From Proteobacteria bacterium UBA5122 (GTDB lineage: Bacteria; Pseudomonadota; Gammaproteobacteria; Tenderiales; Tenderiaceae): a DNA stretch of 45,112 nt. This document shows positions 15,309 through 23,749 of this stretch, in pieces (position 1 is the first letter of the stretch; each line of letters opens with the position of its first letter). Location of the stretch: the NCBI GenBank assembly GCA_002415485.1, contig DHYU01000007.1, positions 70,740 to 115,851 on the forward strand, written 5' to 3'. The notes under the pieces were generated by a model. It saw nothing but the letters and a program-made list of their open reading frames with translations, ran no database searches and was not told where the DNA came from. A program made the translations under genes and the position numbers.

Positions 15309-16778
15309 ATGTCCCAGCTCGGCCATCTCTACCCGCAAGCCTTATGGCAATGGTTTGAACAGATCTGCGCGATTCCGCACCCCTCCAAACACGAACAGGC
15401 CTTGAGTACACACATCCAGACCTGGGCGCGGGACAAGGGTTTGCAGGTGGTGGTGGATGAGGTCGGTAATTTGATTCTGCGTAAACCGGCGACGGCGGGC
15501 ATGGAGAATCGTTTGCCGGTGGTGATACAGGCGCATATCGATATGGTGCCGCAGAAGAATGCGGATAAGGTGCATGATTTTGCGACGGACCCGATCGAGC
15601 CTTGGATTGATCGTGAGGCCGATGGTGAATGGGTGAAGGCGCGGCAGACGACGCTGGGCGCGGATAACGGTATTGGTATGGCCTCGGCCTTGGCGGTATT
15701 GGGCAGTGATGATGTGGCCCATGGGCCGTTGGAGGTGTTGCTGACCATCGACGAGGAGGCGGGCATGACCGGGGCCTTTGCCTTGCAGCCGGGTGTGTTG
15801 CAGGCCGAGATTCTGATCAATACTGATTCCGAGCAGGAGGGTGAGATCTACATGGGCTGTGCCGGTGGCGTGGATGCGACGACGAGCTTGCCGTTGACGT
15901 GGCAGGCATGTGGCGGTGAGTATGCCGCCTTCTTATTAAAGGTGTCGGGCCTGAAGGGGGGCCATTCGGGGGTGGATATCCATCTCGGCCGTGGCAATGC
16001 CAATAAGTTGTTGGCGCGTTTTTTGTTTGAGCAGGGCGACTCGGTGCAGTTGTTTGATTTCACCGGTGGCAGTCTGCGTAATGCGATTCCGCGTGAGGCG
16101 CAGTGTGCTCTGGTGGTGGCGGCCGATCAGGTGGCGAACGTGCAGCAGGCGCTGGCCGAGTATCAGGCCACGGTGTTGGCCGAGTTGGCCTTGGCCGATC
16201 CCAAGGTGGTGTTTCGTCTGGAGCCTACTGCATTACCGGCGCAGGTACTCAGCGCGCAGAGCCAACAGACCTTGGTCAATCTGATCCATGCCTCCCCCAA
16301 TGGCGTGATGCGCATGAGTGATGAGATCGACGGCATTACTGAAACCTCGTTGAACCTGGGTGTGATCCGTGTGACGCCTGAGCAGGCGACCTTGTTGTCG
16401 CTGGTGCGTTCGCAGATCGATAGCGGTCGCAGTGAGGTGGTGAATCAATTGCACGCGCTGGCGCGGCTGGCGGGCGCGGGCTTTAAGAGCAGTGGTGGTT
16501 ATCCCGGTTGGAAGCCGGATACGCAGTCGCCGATCCTGGCGGTGGTGAAAGAGACCTATCAGCAGATCTACAACAAAGAGCCTAAGTTCATGGTGATCCA
16601 CGCCGGCCTGGAGTGCGGTCTGTTCAAACAGCCGTACCCGCAGATGGACATGGTGTCGATTGGGCCGACGATCCGTTTTCCGCACAGCCCGGATGAGAAG
16701 GTGAAGGTCGATACGGTGGGCCAGTATTGGGATCTGTTGGTCGCGGTATTGGCGCGGGTGCCTGTGAAAGGTGTTTAG
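15309..16778 (+). CDS. pepD: Aminoacyl-histidine dipeptidase (peptidase D, M20 family)
   Basis: The product is 489 residues, close to the usual 485. M20 metallopeptidase motifs are in order: H-I-D-M-V, the bridging T-L-G-A-D-N-G-I-G-M-A, the catalytic pair in T-I-D-E-E-A-G-M-T-G, N-T-D-S-E-Q-E-G-E-I, and H-A-G-L-E-C-G near the C-terminus. It hydrolyses Xaa-His and related dipeptides in the cytoplasm using two zinc ions. The ATG at 15309 follows GAAGGAT; an upstream in-frame start at 15270 would overlap the promoter region and lacks a ribosome site. The next gene begins 24 bases downstream. Confidence 0.96.
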   Translation: MSQLGHLYPQALWQWFEQICAIPHPSKHEQALSTHIQTWARDKGLQVVVDEVGNLILRKPATAGMENRLPVVIQAHIDMVPQKNADKVHDFATDPIEPWIDREADGEWVKARQTTLGADNGIGMASALAVLGSDDVAHGPLEVLLTIDEEAGMTGAFALQPGVLQAEILINTDSEQEGEIYMGCAGGVDATTSLPLTWQACGGEYAAFLLKVSGLKGGHSGVDIHLGRGNANKLLARFLFEQGDSVQLFDFTGGSLRNAIPREAQCALVVAADQVANVQQALAEYQATVLAELALADPKVVFRLEPTALPAQVLSAQSQQTLVNLIHASPNGVMRMSDEIDGITETSLNLGVIRVTPEQATLLSLVRSQIDSGRSEVVNQLHALARLAGAGFKSSGGYPGWKPDTQSPILAVVKETYQQIYNKEPKFMVIHAGLECGLFKQPYPQMDMVSIGPTIRFPHSPDEKVKVDTVGQYWDLLVAVLARVPVKGV

Positions 16779-16802
16779 TGTAAACAGCTCCGGTCGCACA
16801 CG

Positions 16803-17666
16803 ATGAACCAACTGCCGCTGCTTTATCCATTGATCTTCTTCGCCGTCGTGGCGCTGGGGTTGGCATGCGCGTCTGTCGAGCGTCTACGCGTGTGGGTGTT
16901 TGCGCCGGTGCTGGCCTTGCTCGCCGTCGGTGTGGTCTTGGGTGTGTTTGCCTGGTTGCCTGCGTTGGCGATCGCGCTGTTGGCGGCGGCGGTTTATGGT
17001 TATGCGTTTGGCGAACGCTTTGCTTTTTTGAACGGGCGGGCGTGTTTGCTGCTCAACTGGCTGATTGTGCCCTTGTCGCTGGCGATCGGTTTTCGTGCCT
17101 TTGGTGGTGTCGCCAATCCACTGTTGCTGGAGGCGGTGCAGGTGAGTGAGGCGGCGCGCAGTTTTGATCTGTCCCTGAGTTGGGACAAGGCGCTATTGGC
17201 CCTGTTGCTGTGGACGACGGTGATGGCGCGTGCAAACGAGCTGCGTGTATCGGCGCTGCGCAGTCTGTGGTTGCTGCCGCTGATGCTGGCGGTGGTGTTT
17301 ACGCTGGGTGTGCTTTCGGGTTATGTGGCGGCGGATCTGAAATGGCCGGGGTTGACGCTGTTGCTGCTGTGGGGCCTGTCGAATCTGTTGATCACCTGTG
17401 TGCTGGAAGAGGCCTTTTTCCGCGGCATTATTCAGCGCCAGTTGGTGGCGCGCTGGGGTATGTGGATCGGCGTGTTGGTCGCGTCGCTGATCTTTGGTAT
17501 TGCCCATCTGGGTGGCGGCTGGCTGTTTGTGATGCTGGCAACGGTGGCCGGTGTTTTTTATGGTTTGGCCTATGCGCGCAGTGGGCGCCTGTGGCTGGCG
17601 GTGCTGTTTCACTTCGCGGTCAATCTGACGAATTTTATTGCGTTCACCTATCCAGCCCTGGCCTAG
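16803..17666 (+). CDS. CPBP-family intramembrane glutamic protease (CAAX protease-like)
   Basis: The product is 287 residues with about eight hydrophobic helices. The Abi/CPBP motifs are intact: E-E-A-F-F-R (about 202-207), F-G-I-A-H-L (H near 233), and L-F-H-F-A-V-N near 270, which supply the glutamate pair and the two histidines of the active site. Such proteases sit in the cytoplasmic membrane. In bacteria they serve varied roles, among them peptide maturation, bacteriocin immunity and stress signalling. No bacteriocin gene is nearby, so the substrate is unknown. It follows pepD closely and may be co-transcribed with it. Confidence 0.9.
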   Translation: MNQLPLLYPLIFFAVVALGLACASVERLRVWVFAPVLALLAVGVVLGVFAWLPALAIALLAAAVYGYAFGERFAFLNGRACLLLNWLIVPLSLAIGFRAFGGVANPLLLEAVQVSEAARSFDLSLSWDKALLALLLWTTVMARANELRVSALRSLWLLPLMLAVVFTLGVLSGYVAADLKWPGLTLLLLWGLSNLLITCVLEEAFFRGIIQRQLVARWGMWIGVLVASLIFGIAHLGGGWLFVMLATVAGVFYGLAYARSGRLWLAVLFHFAVNLTNFIAFTYPALA

Positions 17667-17712
17667 GCAGCAGTGGTAAACTGTCGCCAGTTTTTCGTTT
17701 GTGGAGTCTTTT

Positions 17713-18447
17713 GTGGAATTTACCGTTGAGCAGGCCCTGACGCGGGTGGAGGCGTTTTTGAGCGCGCCGGAGCGTCATGCAGAGTGTTTGAATATCAATC
17801 AGTATCTGGGGTTGGTGGTGGGCAGTCTGTCCAGCCCGGTGGTGGTGTCGGATGTGGACGTGGGTTTTGAGCTGCTGCGTGAGGATCAGGCCGGGATTGA
17901 TCAGTGGTTTGATTTTGAGCAGGACCTGCGCCACGCGTGGGTGACCTTGAATCTGGATCTCGCCGAGCATCTCAATGAGGCGACCCTGGACCTGGCGGCG
18001 GAGTATGCCGTGCAGGCCGGTGATCGCGGGCCGAGCCGGGAGTTTAGCAGTTGGTGTGACGGTTACCTGCGTGGTTACATGCTGGCGCAGGAACAGTGGG
18101 AAGAGGCATACGCGGCCTTCGATGCGGTGTTGAAACAGAGTGGCCAGGAAGAGGGCGCTTTACGCGATCAGCACATGTCGCTGTTGAGCCTGATGGCGTC
18201 GATTGCCGACTGGCCGCAGGCCCTGGCCGAGAACCCCGACCCGGAGCGTTTGCAGCAGAACTTCCCGATGATGGTGAATGCCATGCAACAGGCAGTGCTG
18301 GAGTTTTACCGTCTGGCCTTGGATCTGGAGGAGGCGTCGATGGAAGACGACAACGCACCTCATGAGCGCGCCACGCCGAAGATCGGTCGCAACGATCCTT
18401 GCCCATGTGGCAGCGGCAAAAAATATAAGAAGTGTTGCCTGCATTAA
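17713..18447 (+). CDS. UPF0149 family protein with C-terminal SEC-C metal-binding motif
   Basis: The product is 244 residues from the GTG at 17713, chosen because GGAG stands seven bases before it; a GTG at 17701 is also in frame. The N-terminal 190 residues show the all-helical YgfB/UPF0149 pattern (F-S-S-W-C-D-G-Y-L-R-G). The C-terminus is a SEC-C motif, G-R-N-D-P-C-P-C-G-S-G-K-K-Y-K-K-C-C, which binds zinc and is shared with SecA. The molecular function is not known. A strong bidirectional terminator follows at 18466-18499. Confidence 0.9.
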   Translation: MEFTVEQALTRVEAFLSAPERHAECLNINQYLGLVVGSLSSPVVVSDVDVGFELLREDQAGIDQWFDFEQDLRHAWVTLNLDLAEHLNEATLDLAAEYAVQAGDRGPSREFSSWCDGYLRGYMLAQEQWEEAYAAFDAVLKQSGQEEGALRDQHMSLLSLMASIADWPQALAENPDPERLQQNFPMMVNAMQQAVLEFYRLALDLEEASMEDDNAPHERATPKIGRNDPCPCGSGKKYKKCCLH

Positions 18448-18465
18448 TGCTGGTGATGCGGAGAT

Positions 18466-18499
18466 AAAAAAAGGGAGGCGATAACGGCCTCCCTTTTTT
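18466..18499. terminator. Bidirectional intrinsic terminator
   Basis: The arms GGGAGGC and GCCTCCC flank a seven-base loop, with an A-run on the left and a T-run on the right. It therefore works for the rightward UPF0149 gene and for the leftward cytochrome c peroxidase gene that converge here. Confidence 0.93.
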
Positions 18500-18532
18500 G
18501 TTGCGGTCACAGCGGTGATGCGTGCCGGTGAC

Positions 18533-19537
18533 TTACTCCGGCAGCGTCGGTTCGTGTTGTACGGTGAACTCGCCGGTCAGGGTTTCGAGGAAGGCGACCA
18601 GGCTGTCGATCTCTGCCTCACTGATCTCACGGTTCAACTGGACGCGGGCCATGACCTGCACGGCCTTTTTGAGTGTAGGTACGGAGCCGTTGTGGAAGTA
18701 CGGTGCTGTCAGGGCTACGTTGCGCAGTGACGGTACGCGCCACAGGCCGGGGGCCTTGTCTTCGCCGACGGCATTACGATGGCCGGGGTCTTCGCGCAGT
18801 TTGTATTGTTCGTCGTATTCACTGCGGAAGGCCGGGAAGTACTGGTAGAAGACCTCGCCGCTGGCCATCTTCGGGCCGGCAAAGGCGGGGCCGTTGTGGC
18901 AGCGGATGCAGCCGAGTTTCTTGAAGTTTTCCATACCGGTCTTGGCCTGGCTGGTGAGCGCGCTTTCATCGCCACGCAGGTAACGGTCGAACGGGCTGTT
19001 GGGCGTGATCAGGGTGCGCTCATAACTGGCGATGGCCTTGGCGATGTTGTCGTAGGTGACGGGTTTGTCGCCGCCGAAGACCTCGGCGAACTGGCTTTGG
19101 TAACCCTTGATAGAGGCGATGCGTTCGACGGCGGCCTCTTCGTGCGGCATGCCCATTTCAATCGGGTTGAGGATCGGGCCCTTGGCCTGTTCTTCTAATG
19201 TCGGTGCCCGGCCATCCCAGAATTGTGAGCTTAAAAACGCGGCGTTCCAGACCGAAGGCGCGGAGCGGCCGCCGATCTGATTGTCGACACCGATTGAGGT
19301 TGGGCGGCTGTCGGTGCCGTTGCCCTTCACGTCGTGACATGAATTGCACGAGACAGTGCCATCGATCGACAGGCGTTTGTCGAAAAACAGTTGTTTGCCC
19401 AGCTTTACCTTGGCCGCCGTGCTCGGGTTGTCGGCAGGCTCGGGGGCCTTGAGTGGCAGTGGTTCGAAGTCGATTGCCAGCGCGGGTGTGCTGATGCTTA
19501 GTAGTAGCGCCGTGGCATATCCTTTCAGTTTGGCCAT
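18533..19537 (-). CDS. ccpA: Diheme cytochrome c peroxidase (CCP/MauG family)
   Basis: The product is 334 residues with a signal peptide ending T-P-A-L-A. Two heme sites are present: C-N-S-C-H near residue 64 and C-I-R-C-H near residue 211. Other family marks are G-R-S-A-P-S-V-W-N-A-A-F, F-W-D-G-R-A, N-P-I-E-M-G-M and V-P-S-L-R-N-V. The enzyme reduces hydrogen peroxide to water in the periplasm with electrons from small cytochromes. The upstream region has a likely sigma-70 promoter and two palindromes, so peroxide or nitrosative control by an Rrf2-type regulator is possible. It converges with the UPF0149 gene on a shared terminator. Confidence 0.95.
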   Translation of the reverse strand: MAKLKGYATALLLSISTPALAIDFEPLPLKAPEPADNPSTAAKVKLGKQLFFDKRLSIDGTVSCNSCHDVKGNGTDSRPTSIGVDNQIGGRSAPSVWNAAFLSSQFWDGRAPTLEEQAKGPILNPIEMGMPHEEAAVERIASIKGYQSQFAEVFGGDKPVTYDNIAKAIASYERTLITPNSPFDRYLRGDESALTSQAKTGMENFKKLGCIRCHNGPAFAGPKMASGEVFYQYFPAFRSEYDEQYKLREDPGHRNAVGEDKAPGLWRVPSLRNVALTAPYFHNGSVPTLKKAVQVMARVQLNREISEAEIDSLVAFLETLTGEFTVQHEPTLPE

Positions 19538-19580
19538 GTGGTCTCCTCATACGTGTAATGTGTGTTTACGCTTCCCCAAA

Positions 19581-19608
19581 ATGCATACAAATATGCATCC
19601 CGGATGCA
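19581..19608 (-). promoter_or_regulatory. Two overlapping palindromes at the cytochrome c peroxidase promoter
   Basis: ATGCATACAAATATGCAT (19581-19598) and TGCATCCCGGATGCA (19594-19608) are both perfect dyads and share five bases. On the minus strand TTGACT (19633-19638) and TAAAGT (19609-19614) are 18 bases apart, a plausible promoter whose start would fall inside the second palindrome. The ATGCAT arms recall NsrR/Rrf2-family sites, but the spacing differs by one base from the NsrR consensus as I know it. Confidence 0.55.
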
Positions 19609-19793
19609 ACTTTAATCCCGAGTTTTAGACTTAGTCAATGAAATTAGTGTGGTAATTACTGGTGGAATTAGAGCTCATCTGGGAATAACTTATTAAAAAC
19701 AATGGCTAATAAATTGAAGTTGAAATATATCTTTATGAGCCGGATGTGGCGAAAACAGGTGGCTGGGCGGCTGATGAGGTAGTATGCCGGCCT

Positions 19794-20537
19794 ATGACGA
19801 CAGCGAAGATTTCTCCTATGACATTTGAACCGGATTCACTCGTCGCGCACGGCATCAATCTGCACGCGGTGTTTGATCTGGATGCCTTGCCCGATGACAT
19901 TCAGGCGGCGCTGCGGGGCTGTTGTGATGACCTGTCGCGCTACCGGCAGCTGATCCTGTTTGGCCACGGTGGCCGCCAGTTGTGGCAGTCGGTGGCGCCG
20001 TTGATTGCAGCGGGGGAATCGGCCGACCCGATCGATACCTACAGTCAGCAGCAGGTGGCGGCGTGGTGGGCGGCGCGTTATCCGGGGTTGCCCTACCGGG
20101 TGTTGTATCCCGGTGATGCGCCCGTGCCGTTGCAGCGCCTGGGGGCCCTGGCCGGTTGGCACCATGGCTCGCCGTTTCGGGTGGGCATCAATGCGCAGTG
20201 GGGCAGTTGGTTTGCCTATCGGGTGTTGATGTTGGTCGACTCGGCCTTTGCGCCGACGCCGAAGATGGTCGGCGACCCTCCCTGTGCGAGCTGTGTATCG
20301 CGGCCCTGTGTCAGTGCCTGTCCGGCGCAGGCGATGGCGGGGGATGGCTTTGCGTTTGAGGCCTGCGTGCAGTATCGGCTGCAGCCCGATAGCGCCTGTC
20401 GTGATCGTTGCCTGGCGCGGCAGGCCTGTCCGGTCGGGATCGAGCACCGGTATGACGAGGCGCAGCTGCAGTATCACTATCTGCGTTCGTTGCGCAGCAT
20501 CGAGCAGTTTTATTCAACAAGGCAGCGTGAATCATGA
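19794..20537 (+). CDS. 4Fe-4S ferredoxin-domain protein, QueG/COG1600-like in its C-terminal half
   Basis: The product is 247 residues from the ATG at 19794; a second ATG at 19818 is possible. The first 160 residues have no clear motif beyond G-W-H-H-G-S-P-F-R-V-G-I-N-A. The C-terminal part carries a ferredoxin-like cluster C-A-S-C-V-S-R-P-C-V-S-A-C-P, then a second group ending C-L-A-R-Q-A-C-P-V-G. Two [4Fe-4S] clusters are likely. The gene overlaps cmoM by four bases (ATGA), so they are co-translated. A link to tRNA modification through cmoM or a QueG-like activity is only suggested by context and cluster spacing. Confidence 0.8.
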   Translation: MTTAKISPMTFEPDSLVAHGINLHAVFDLDALPDDIQAALRGCCDDLSRYRQLILFGHGGRQLWQSVAPLIAAGESADPIDTYSQQQVAAWWAARYPGLPYRVLYPGDAPVPLQRLGALAGWHHGSPFRVGINAQWGSWFAYRVLMLVDSAFAPTPKMVGDPPCASCVSRPCVSACPAQAMAGDGFAFEACVQYRLQPDSACRDRCLARQACPVGIEHRYDEAQLQYHYLRSLRSIEQFYSTRQRES

Positions 20538-21310
20538 GTGTGTCGGATCGTAATTTTGATGACCTGGTCGATCGCTTCGGACGCAACATCTATGGTTCGG
20601 CCAAGGGTGAGGTGCGGCTGGCGGTGGTGTGGCAACACCTGGTGGATGTGCTGCCGCAGCTGGAACAGGCACCGCCACTGACGGTGTTGGATGCGGGCTG
20701 TGGCTTTGGACAGTTCGGGCTGCGGCTGGCGCAGTTGGGGCATCAGGTGGCGTTGAATGATGTCTCGCAGAACATGGTCGAGGCGGCGCGGGCGCAGTTC
20801 GCCGAGGCCGGGTTGGCGGCGCAGTTTTATCAGCAGCCGGTGCAGGCCTTGCACGCCGATGAGCTGGGGCGGTTTGAGCTGTTGTTGTTTCATGCGGTGC
20901 TGGAGTGGTTGGCCGAGCCGCGGCAGACCTTGCAGGATTTGTTCGACCTGGTGGCGCCGGGCGGCCATATGTCGCTGATGTTCTACAACAAGGATGCGTT
21001 GATCTATCGCAACCTGATGCGCGGCAATTGGCGTTGGGTCGAGAACGGCGATTTCATGGGCGAGGACGGTGGCCTGACGCCTTATCACCCGCTGTCCCTG
21101 GCCGAGGTCGAGGGCTGGTTGGCCGAGTGGGGGCTGGAGGTGGTCAGCCGCGCCGGGGTGCGTGCGATCTATGACTATATGGAGCGGCGGCTGCGCGATG
21201 GGCGGCCGGTGGAGGAGGTGGTGCGCATCGAGATGAAGTATGCGCGCCAGGAGCCTTATCTACACCTCGGCCGTTATCTGCATTTGATCGTGCGCAAGCC
21301 GCTGCGCTGA
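20534..21310 (+). CDS. cmoM: tRNA 5-carboxymethoxyuridine methyltransferase CmoM
   Basis: The product is 258 residues and a class I SAM methyltransferase. The start D-R-N-F-D-D-L-V-D-R-F-G-R-N-I-Y-G-S-A-K-G is typical of CmoM (formerly SmtA). SAM motif I is V-L-D-A-G-C-G-F-G-Q-F-G, followed by N-D-V-S-Q-N-M-V and a post-I block with F-H-A-V-L-E-W. CmoM methylates cmo5U at the tRNA wobble position to form mcmo5U, improving decoding of codons ending in several bases. It overlaps the preceding gene and converges with purK. Confidence 0.93.
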   Translation: MSVSDRNFDDLVDRFGRNIYGSAKGEVRLAVVWQHLVDVLPQLEQAPPLTVLDAGCGFGQFGLRLAQLGHQVALNDVSQNMVEAARAQFAEAGLAAQFYQQPVQALHADELGRFELLLFHAVLEWLAEPRQTLQDLFDLVAPGGHMSLMFYNKDALIYRNLMRGNWRWVENGDFMGEDGGLTPYHPLSLAEVEGWLAEWGLEVVSRAGVRAIYDYMERRLRDGRPVEEVVRIEMKYARQEPYLHLGRYLHLIVRKPLR

Positions 21311-21351
21311 CTGGAGTGGGCCGGCTGTATTGAGCGGCCTTGATCGCCGGA

Positions 21352-22515
21352 TCAGTCGTCCTTGATGCCGATGGCGCGGCGGGCGTCGAGTGCGGTCTGC
21401 ACGGCGCTGTCGCGGGCCTGATCGAGCACGGTGAAGTGGCCCATCTTGCGGCCGGGGCGTGCGGCCAGTTTGCCGTACATATGCAGTTTGAGCGTGGGCA
21501 CGCGATTGAGTTGGGTCCAGTCGGGTTCGTGCGGGCCTTGGCCGTTTGCGTCAAACCACAGGTCGCCGAGCAGGTTGACCATCACCGCCGCGCTGTGGGG
21601 GCGGGCATCACCCAGCGGCAGTGAACAGAGGGCGCGCACCTGTTGTTCGTACTGGCTGCTGACGCAGCTGTCGATCGTGTAGTGGCCGCTGTTGTGCGGC
21701 CGGGGCGCCATTTCATTGATCAGCAACTGGCCGTTGCTGATGAAGAATTCCACGGCCAGGACGCCGACGTAATCCATCTCCTGCGCCAAGGCCTGCGCGG
21801 CGGCCTGTGCCTGTTGCAGCAGGTCGTCGCCGATGCGCGCCGGGGTGATGGAGACATCGAGGATGCCGTGACGGTGGATGTTCTCGGCCGGGGTGAAACA
21901 CTGGCAGTCGCCGTGGGCATTGCGCGCCAGTACCACCGAGACCTCGGCATCCAGCGGTACCATCTTTTCCAAAACACAGGCGGTGCCGAATTGTTGCCAG
22001 GCGGCGATGGCCTGGGCGCGGTCGGCGATGCGGGCCTGGCCCTTGCCGTCATAACCAAAGCGGGCGATCTTGAGGATGGCGGGGAACATGTCGTCGCCGG
22101 CGGCGTCGAGATCGGTTTGTTGTTCGACGGTGATAAACGGTGCGGTGGCGAGGCCGTGGTCGCGCAGGAAGCGTTTTTCGCGGATGCGGTCCTGGGCGAT
22201 GGTGACGGCGTCGGCCGACGGGTGTACCGGCATGTGTGCGGCCAGTGTGGCGAGGCTGGCGGCGGGCACGTTTTCAAATTCGGTGGTGGCGGCGGCGCAG
22301 TGTTGCGCCAGGTAGGCCAGCGCGTCGGCGTCGTCGTAACCCTTGATCAGGTGTTCGTTGGCGATCTTGCCGGCGGGGGCGTTGGCGTCGGGGTCGAGTA
22401 CGATCACGCGATAACCCAGTTCCTGCGCCGCGGCGACAAAGTAGCGGCCGAGCTGGCCGCCGCCGAGGATGGCGAGTGTGGCGGGCGCAGGGATCACGGC
22501 CGGTGTTGCGCTCAT
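21352..22515 (-). CDS. purK: N5-carboxyaminoimidazole ribonucleotide synthase PurK
   Basis: The product is 387 residues of the ATP-grasp family. The N-terminal fold has L-A-I-L-G-G-G-Q-L-G-R; the ATP-binding part has F-P-A-I-L-K-I-A-R-F-G-Y-D-G-K-G-Q; the C-terminal catalytic region has N-E-M-A-P-R-P-H-N-S-G-H-Y-T-I-D. It uses ATP and bicarbonate to carboxylate AIR in purine synthesis. The start overlaps the purE stop by four bases, the usual purEK coupling. Confidence 0.97.
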   Translation of the reverse strand: MSATPAVIPAPATLAILGGGQLGRYFVAAAQELGYRVIVLDPDANAPAGKIANEHLIKGYDDADALAYLAQHCAAATTEFENVPAASLATLAAHMPVHPSADAVTIAQDRIREKRFLRDHGLATAPFITVEQQTDLDAAGDDMFPAILKIARFGYDGKGQARIADRAQAIAAWQQFGTACVLEKMVPLDAEVSVVLARNAHGDCQCFTPAENIHRHGILDVSITPARIGDDLLQQAQAAAQALAQEMDYVGVLAVEFFISNGQLLINEMAPRPHNSGHYTIDSCVSSQYEQQVRALCSLPLGDARPHSAAVMVNLLGDLWFDANGQGPHEPDWTQLNRVPTLKLHMYGKLAARPGRKMGHFTVLDQARDSAVQTALDARRAIGIKDD

Positions 22516-23015
22516 GGTTTGTCGTCCAGCTCCATCGCCAGTACGGTTTGGCGCTGTGTTTCGCGGAAGGCGGTGAGCTTGTCGGCCAGGGCCGGGTCCT
22601 GATTGGCGAGCATGGCGATGGCGAACAGTCCGGCATTGGCGGCGCCGGCCTCACCGATGGCGAAGGTGGCGACCGGGATGCCCTTGGGCATCTGCACGAT
22701 CGACAGCAGTGAATCCTCACCGCGCAGGTATTTGGAGGGCACGGGCACGCCGAGCACAGGCACGGTGGTCTTGGCGGCGATCATGCCCGGCAGGTGGGCG
22801 GCGCCACCGGCCCCGGCGATGATGACCTCGATGCCGTGTTCGGCGGCGCGGTCGGCGAATTCAAACATCAACTCGGGTGTGCGATGGGCGGAGACGACCT
22901 GTGCCTCGTAGGCGACGCCGAATTGGGCCAGCATCTCGGCGGCCAGCCGCATGACCGGCCAATCGCTATTGCTGCCCATGACGATGGCGACTTTCGCTTT
23001 AGTTGATGCCTGCAT
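22512..23015 (-). CDS. purE: N5-carboxyaminoimidazole ribonucleotide mutase PurE
   Basis: The product is 167 residues from the ATG at 23015, which follows GGGGGAA; an ATG at 23027 is also in frame. Class I PurE motifs are G-S-N-S-D-W-P-V-M, S-A-H-R-T-P, and A-G-A-G-G-A-A-H-L-P-G-M. It converts N5-CAIR to CAIR in purine synthesis, acting directly after PurK. It is the first gene of a purEK operon and lies downstream of the slyD terminator. Confidence 0.97.
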   Translation of the reverse strand: MQASTKAKVAIVMGSNSDWPVMRLAAEMLAQFGVAYEAQVVSAHRTPELMFEFADRAAEHGIEVIIAGAGGAAHLPGMIAAKTTVPVLGVPVPSKYLRGEDSLLSIVQMPKGIPVATFAIGEAGAANAGLFAIAMLANQDPALADKLTAFRETQRQTVLAMELDDKP

Positions 23016-23123
23016 GTATTCCCCCATGAACCTTGCGCAGTGATTGCTTGTGATGGTTGCAAAATGAAAGCGGGCGATTATACCTCATCGCCGTGGAGGG
23101 CGGCAGTTGCGGCCGCACAACGT

Positions 23124-23148
23124 AAAAGGAGGCGCGAGGCCTCCTTTT
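23124..23148 (-). terminator. Intrinsic terminator of slyD
   Basis: The perfect ten-base arms AAAAGGAGGC and GCCTCCTTTT flank the loop GCGAG, with T-runs usable on both strands. It lies 21 bases past the slyD stop on the minus strand. Confidence 0.88.
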
Positions 23149-23168
23149 GCGATGCTGTGTGACGTGGC

Positions 23169-23657
23169 TTAGTGGTCGTGACCGCAGCCGCCAGCAGCGT
23201 GCACGTGGCCGTGCGCGAGTTCGTCTTCGGTGGCGTCGCGTACGTCGAGGATGGTGACGTCGAAGTTCAGCGCCATGCCCGCCAGCGGGTGATTGCCGTC
23301 GATGGTGACTTCGTCGCCGCTGACCTCAGTGACGGTGACCACGCTCATACCGTGGTTGGTTTGGGCATGGAACTGCATGCCGGGGCGGACATCGTCGACG
23401 CCTTGGAACATGTCTTTGTTCAATACCTGCACCATGTTGTCGTCGCGCTCGCCATAGGCGTCGGCGGCCTCAATGGCGACGTTCAGTTGGTCGCCGCTGG
23501 TCTTGCCGGCGAGGGCGTTTTCGAGACCGGGGATGATGTTGCCGATGCCGTGGATGAAGATGAAGGGGCTGTCCTTGCCTGCCTGATCGATGATGTTGCC
23601 GTCGTTATCGGTCAGGGTGTAGGTGATGGTGGCCACTGAGTGTTTGGCGATCTGCAT
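23169..23657 (-). CDS. slyD: FKBP-type peptidyl-prolyl isomerase and metallochaperone SlyD
   Basis: The product is 162 residues from the ATG at 23657; upstream in-frame sequence lacks a ribosome site. FKBP features are Y-T-L-T-D-N-D-G, F-I-F-I-H-G, G-N-I-I-P-G-L-E-N-A-L-A-G-K, and the inserted-flap region with Y-G-E-R-D-D. The tail H-G-H-V-H-A-A-G-G-C-G-H-D-H is a short metal-binding end, much shorter than in E. coli. It folds proteins in the cytoplasm and may carry nickel for enzyme maturation. Confidence 0.94.
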   Translation of the reverse strand: MQIAKHSVATITYTLTDNDGNIIDQAGKDSPFIFIHGIGNIIPGLENALAGKTSGDQLNVAIEAADAYGERDDNMVQVLNKDMFQGVDDVRPGMQFHAQTNHGMSVVTVTEVSGDEVTIDGNHPLAGMALNFDVTILDVRDATEDELAHGHVHAAGGCGHDH

Positions 23658-23749
23658 GGGGAGTGTCCTTGCGCGTTGGCGTAAAAAACGCACGAGTCTA
23701 CCGGGATGTGCCGGAGGCCGCAAGGAAGCCCCCGGCGCTATGCGGCCGA

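Noticed and set aside
17180..17740. Plus-strand frame of 186 codons within the CPBP protease gene
   Set aside because: Shadow frame rich in Gly and Ala; the CPBP motifs are in the other frame.
21643..22602. Long open frame on the plus strand (319 codons) opposite purK
   Set aside because: It is antisense to the well-supported purK, is rich in Gly and Val as expected from the reverse of a GC-rich gene, and has no domain or ribosome site.
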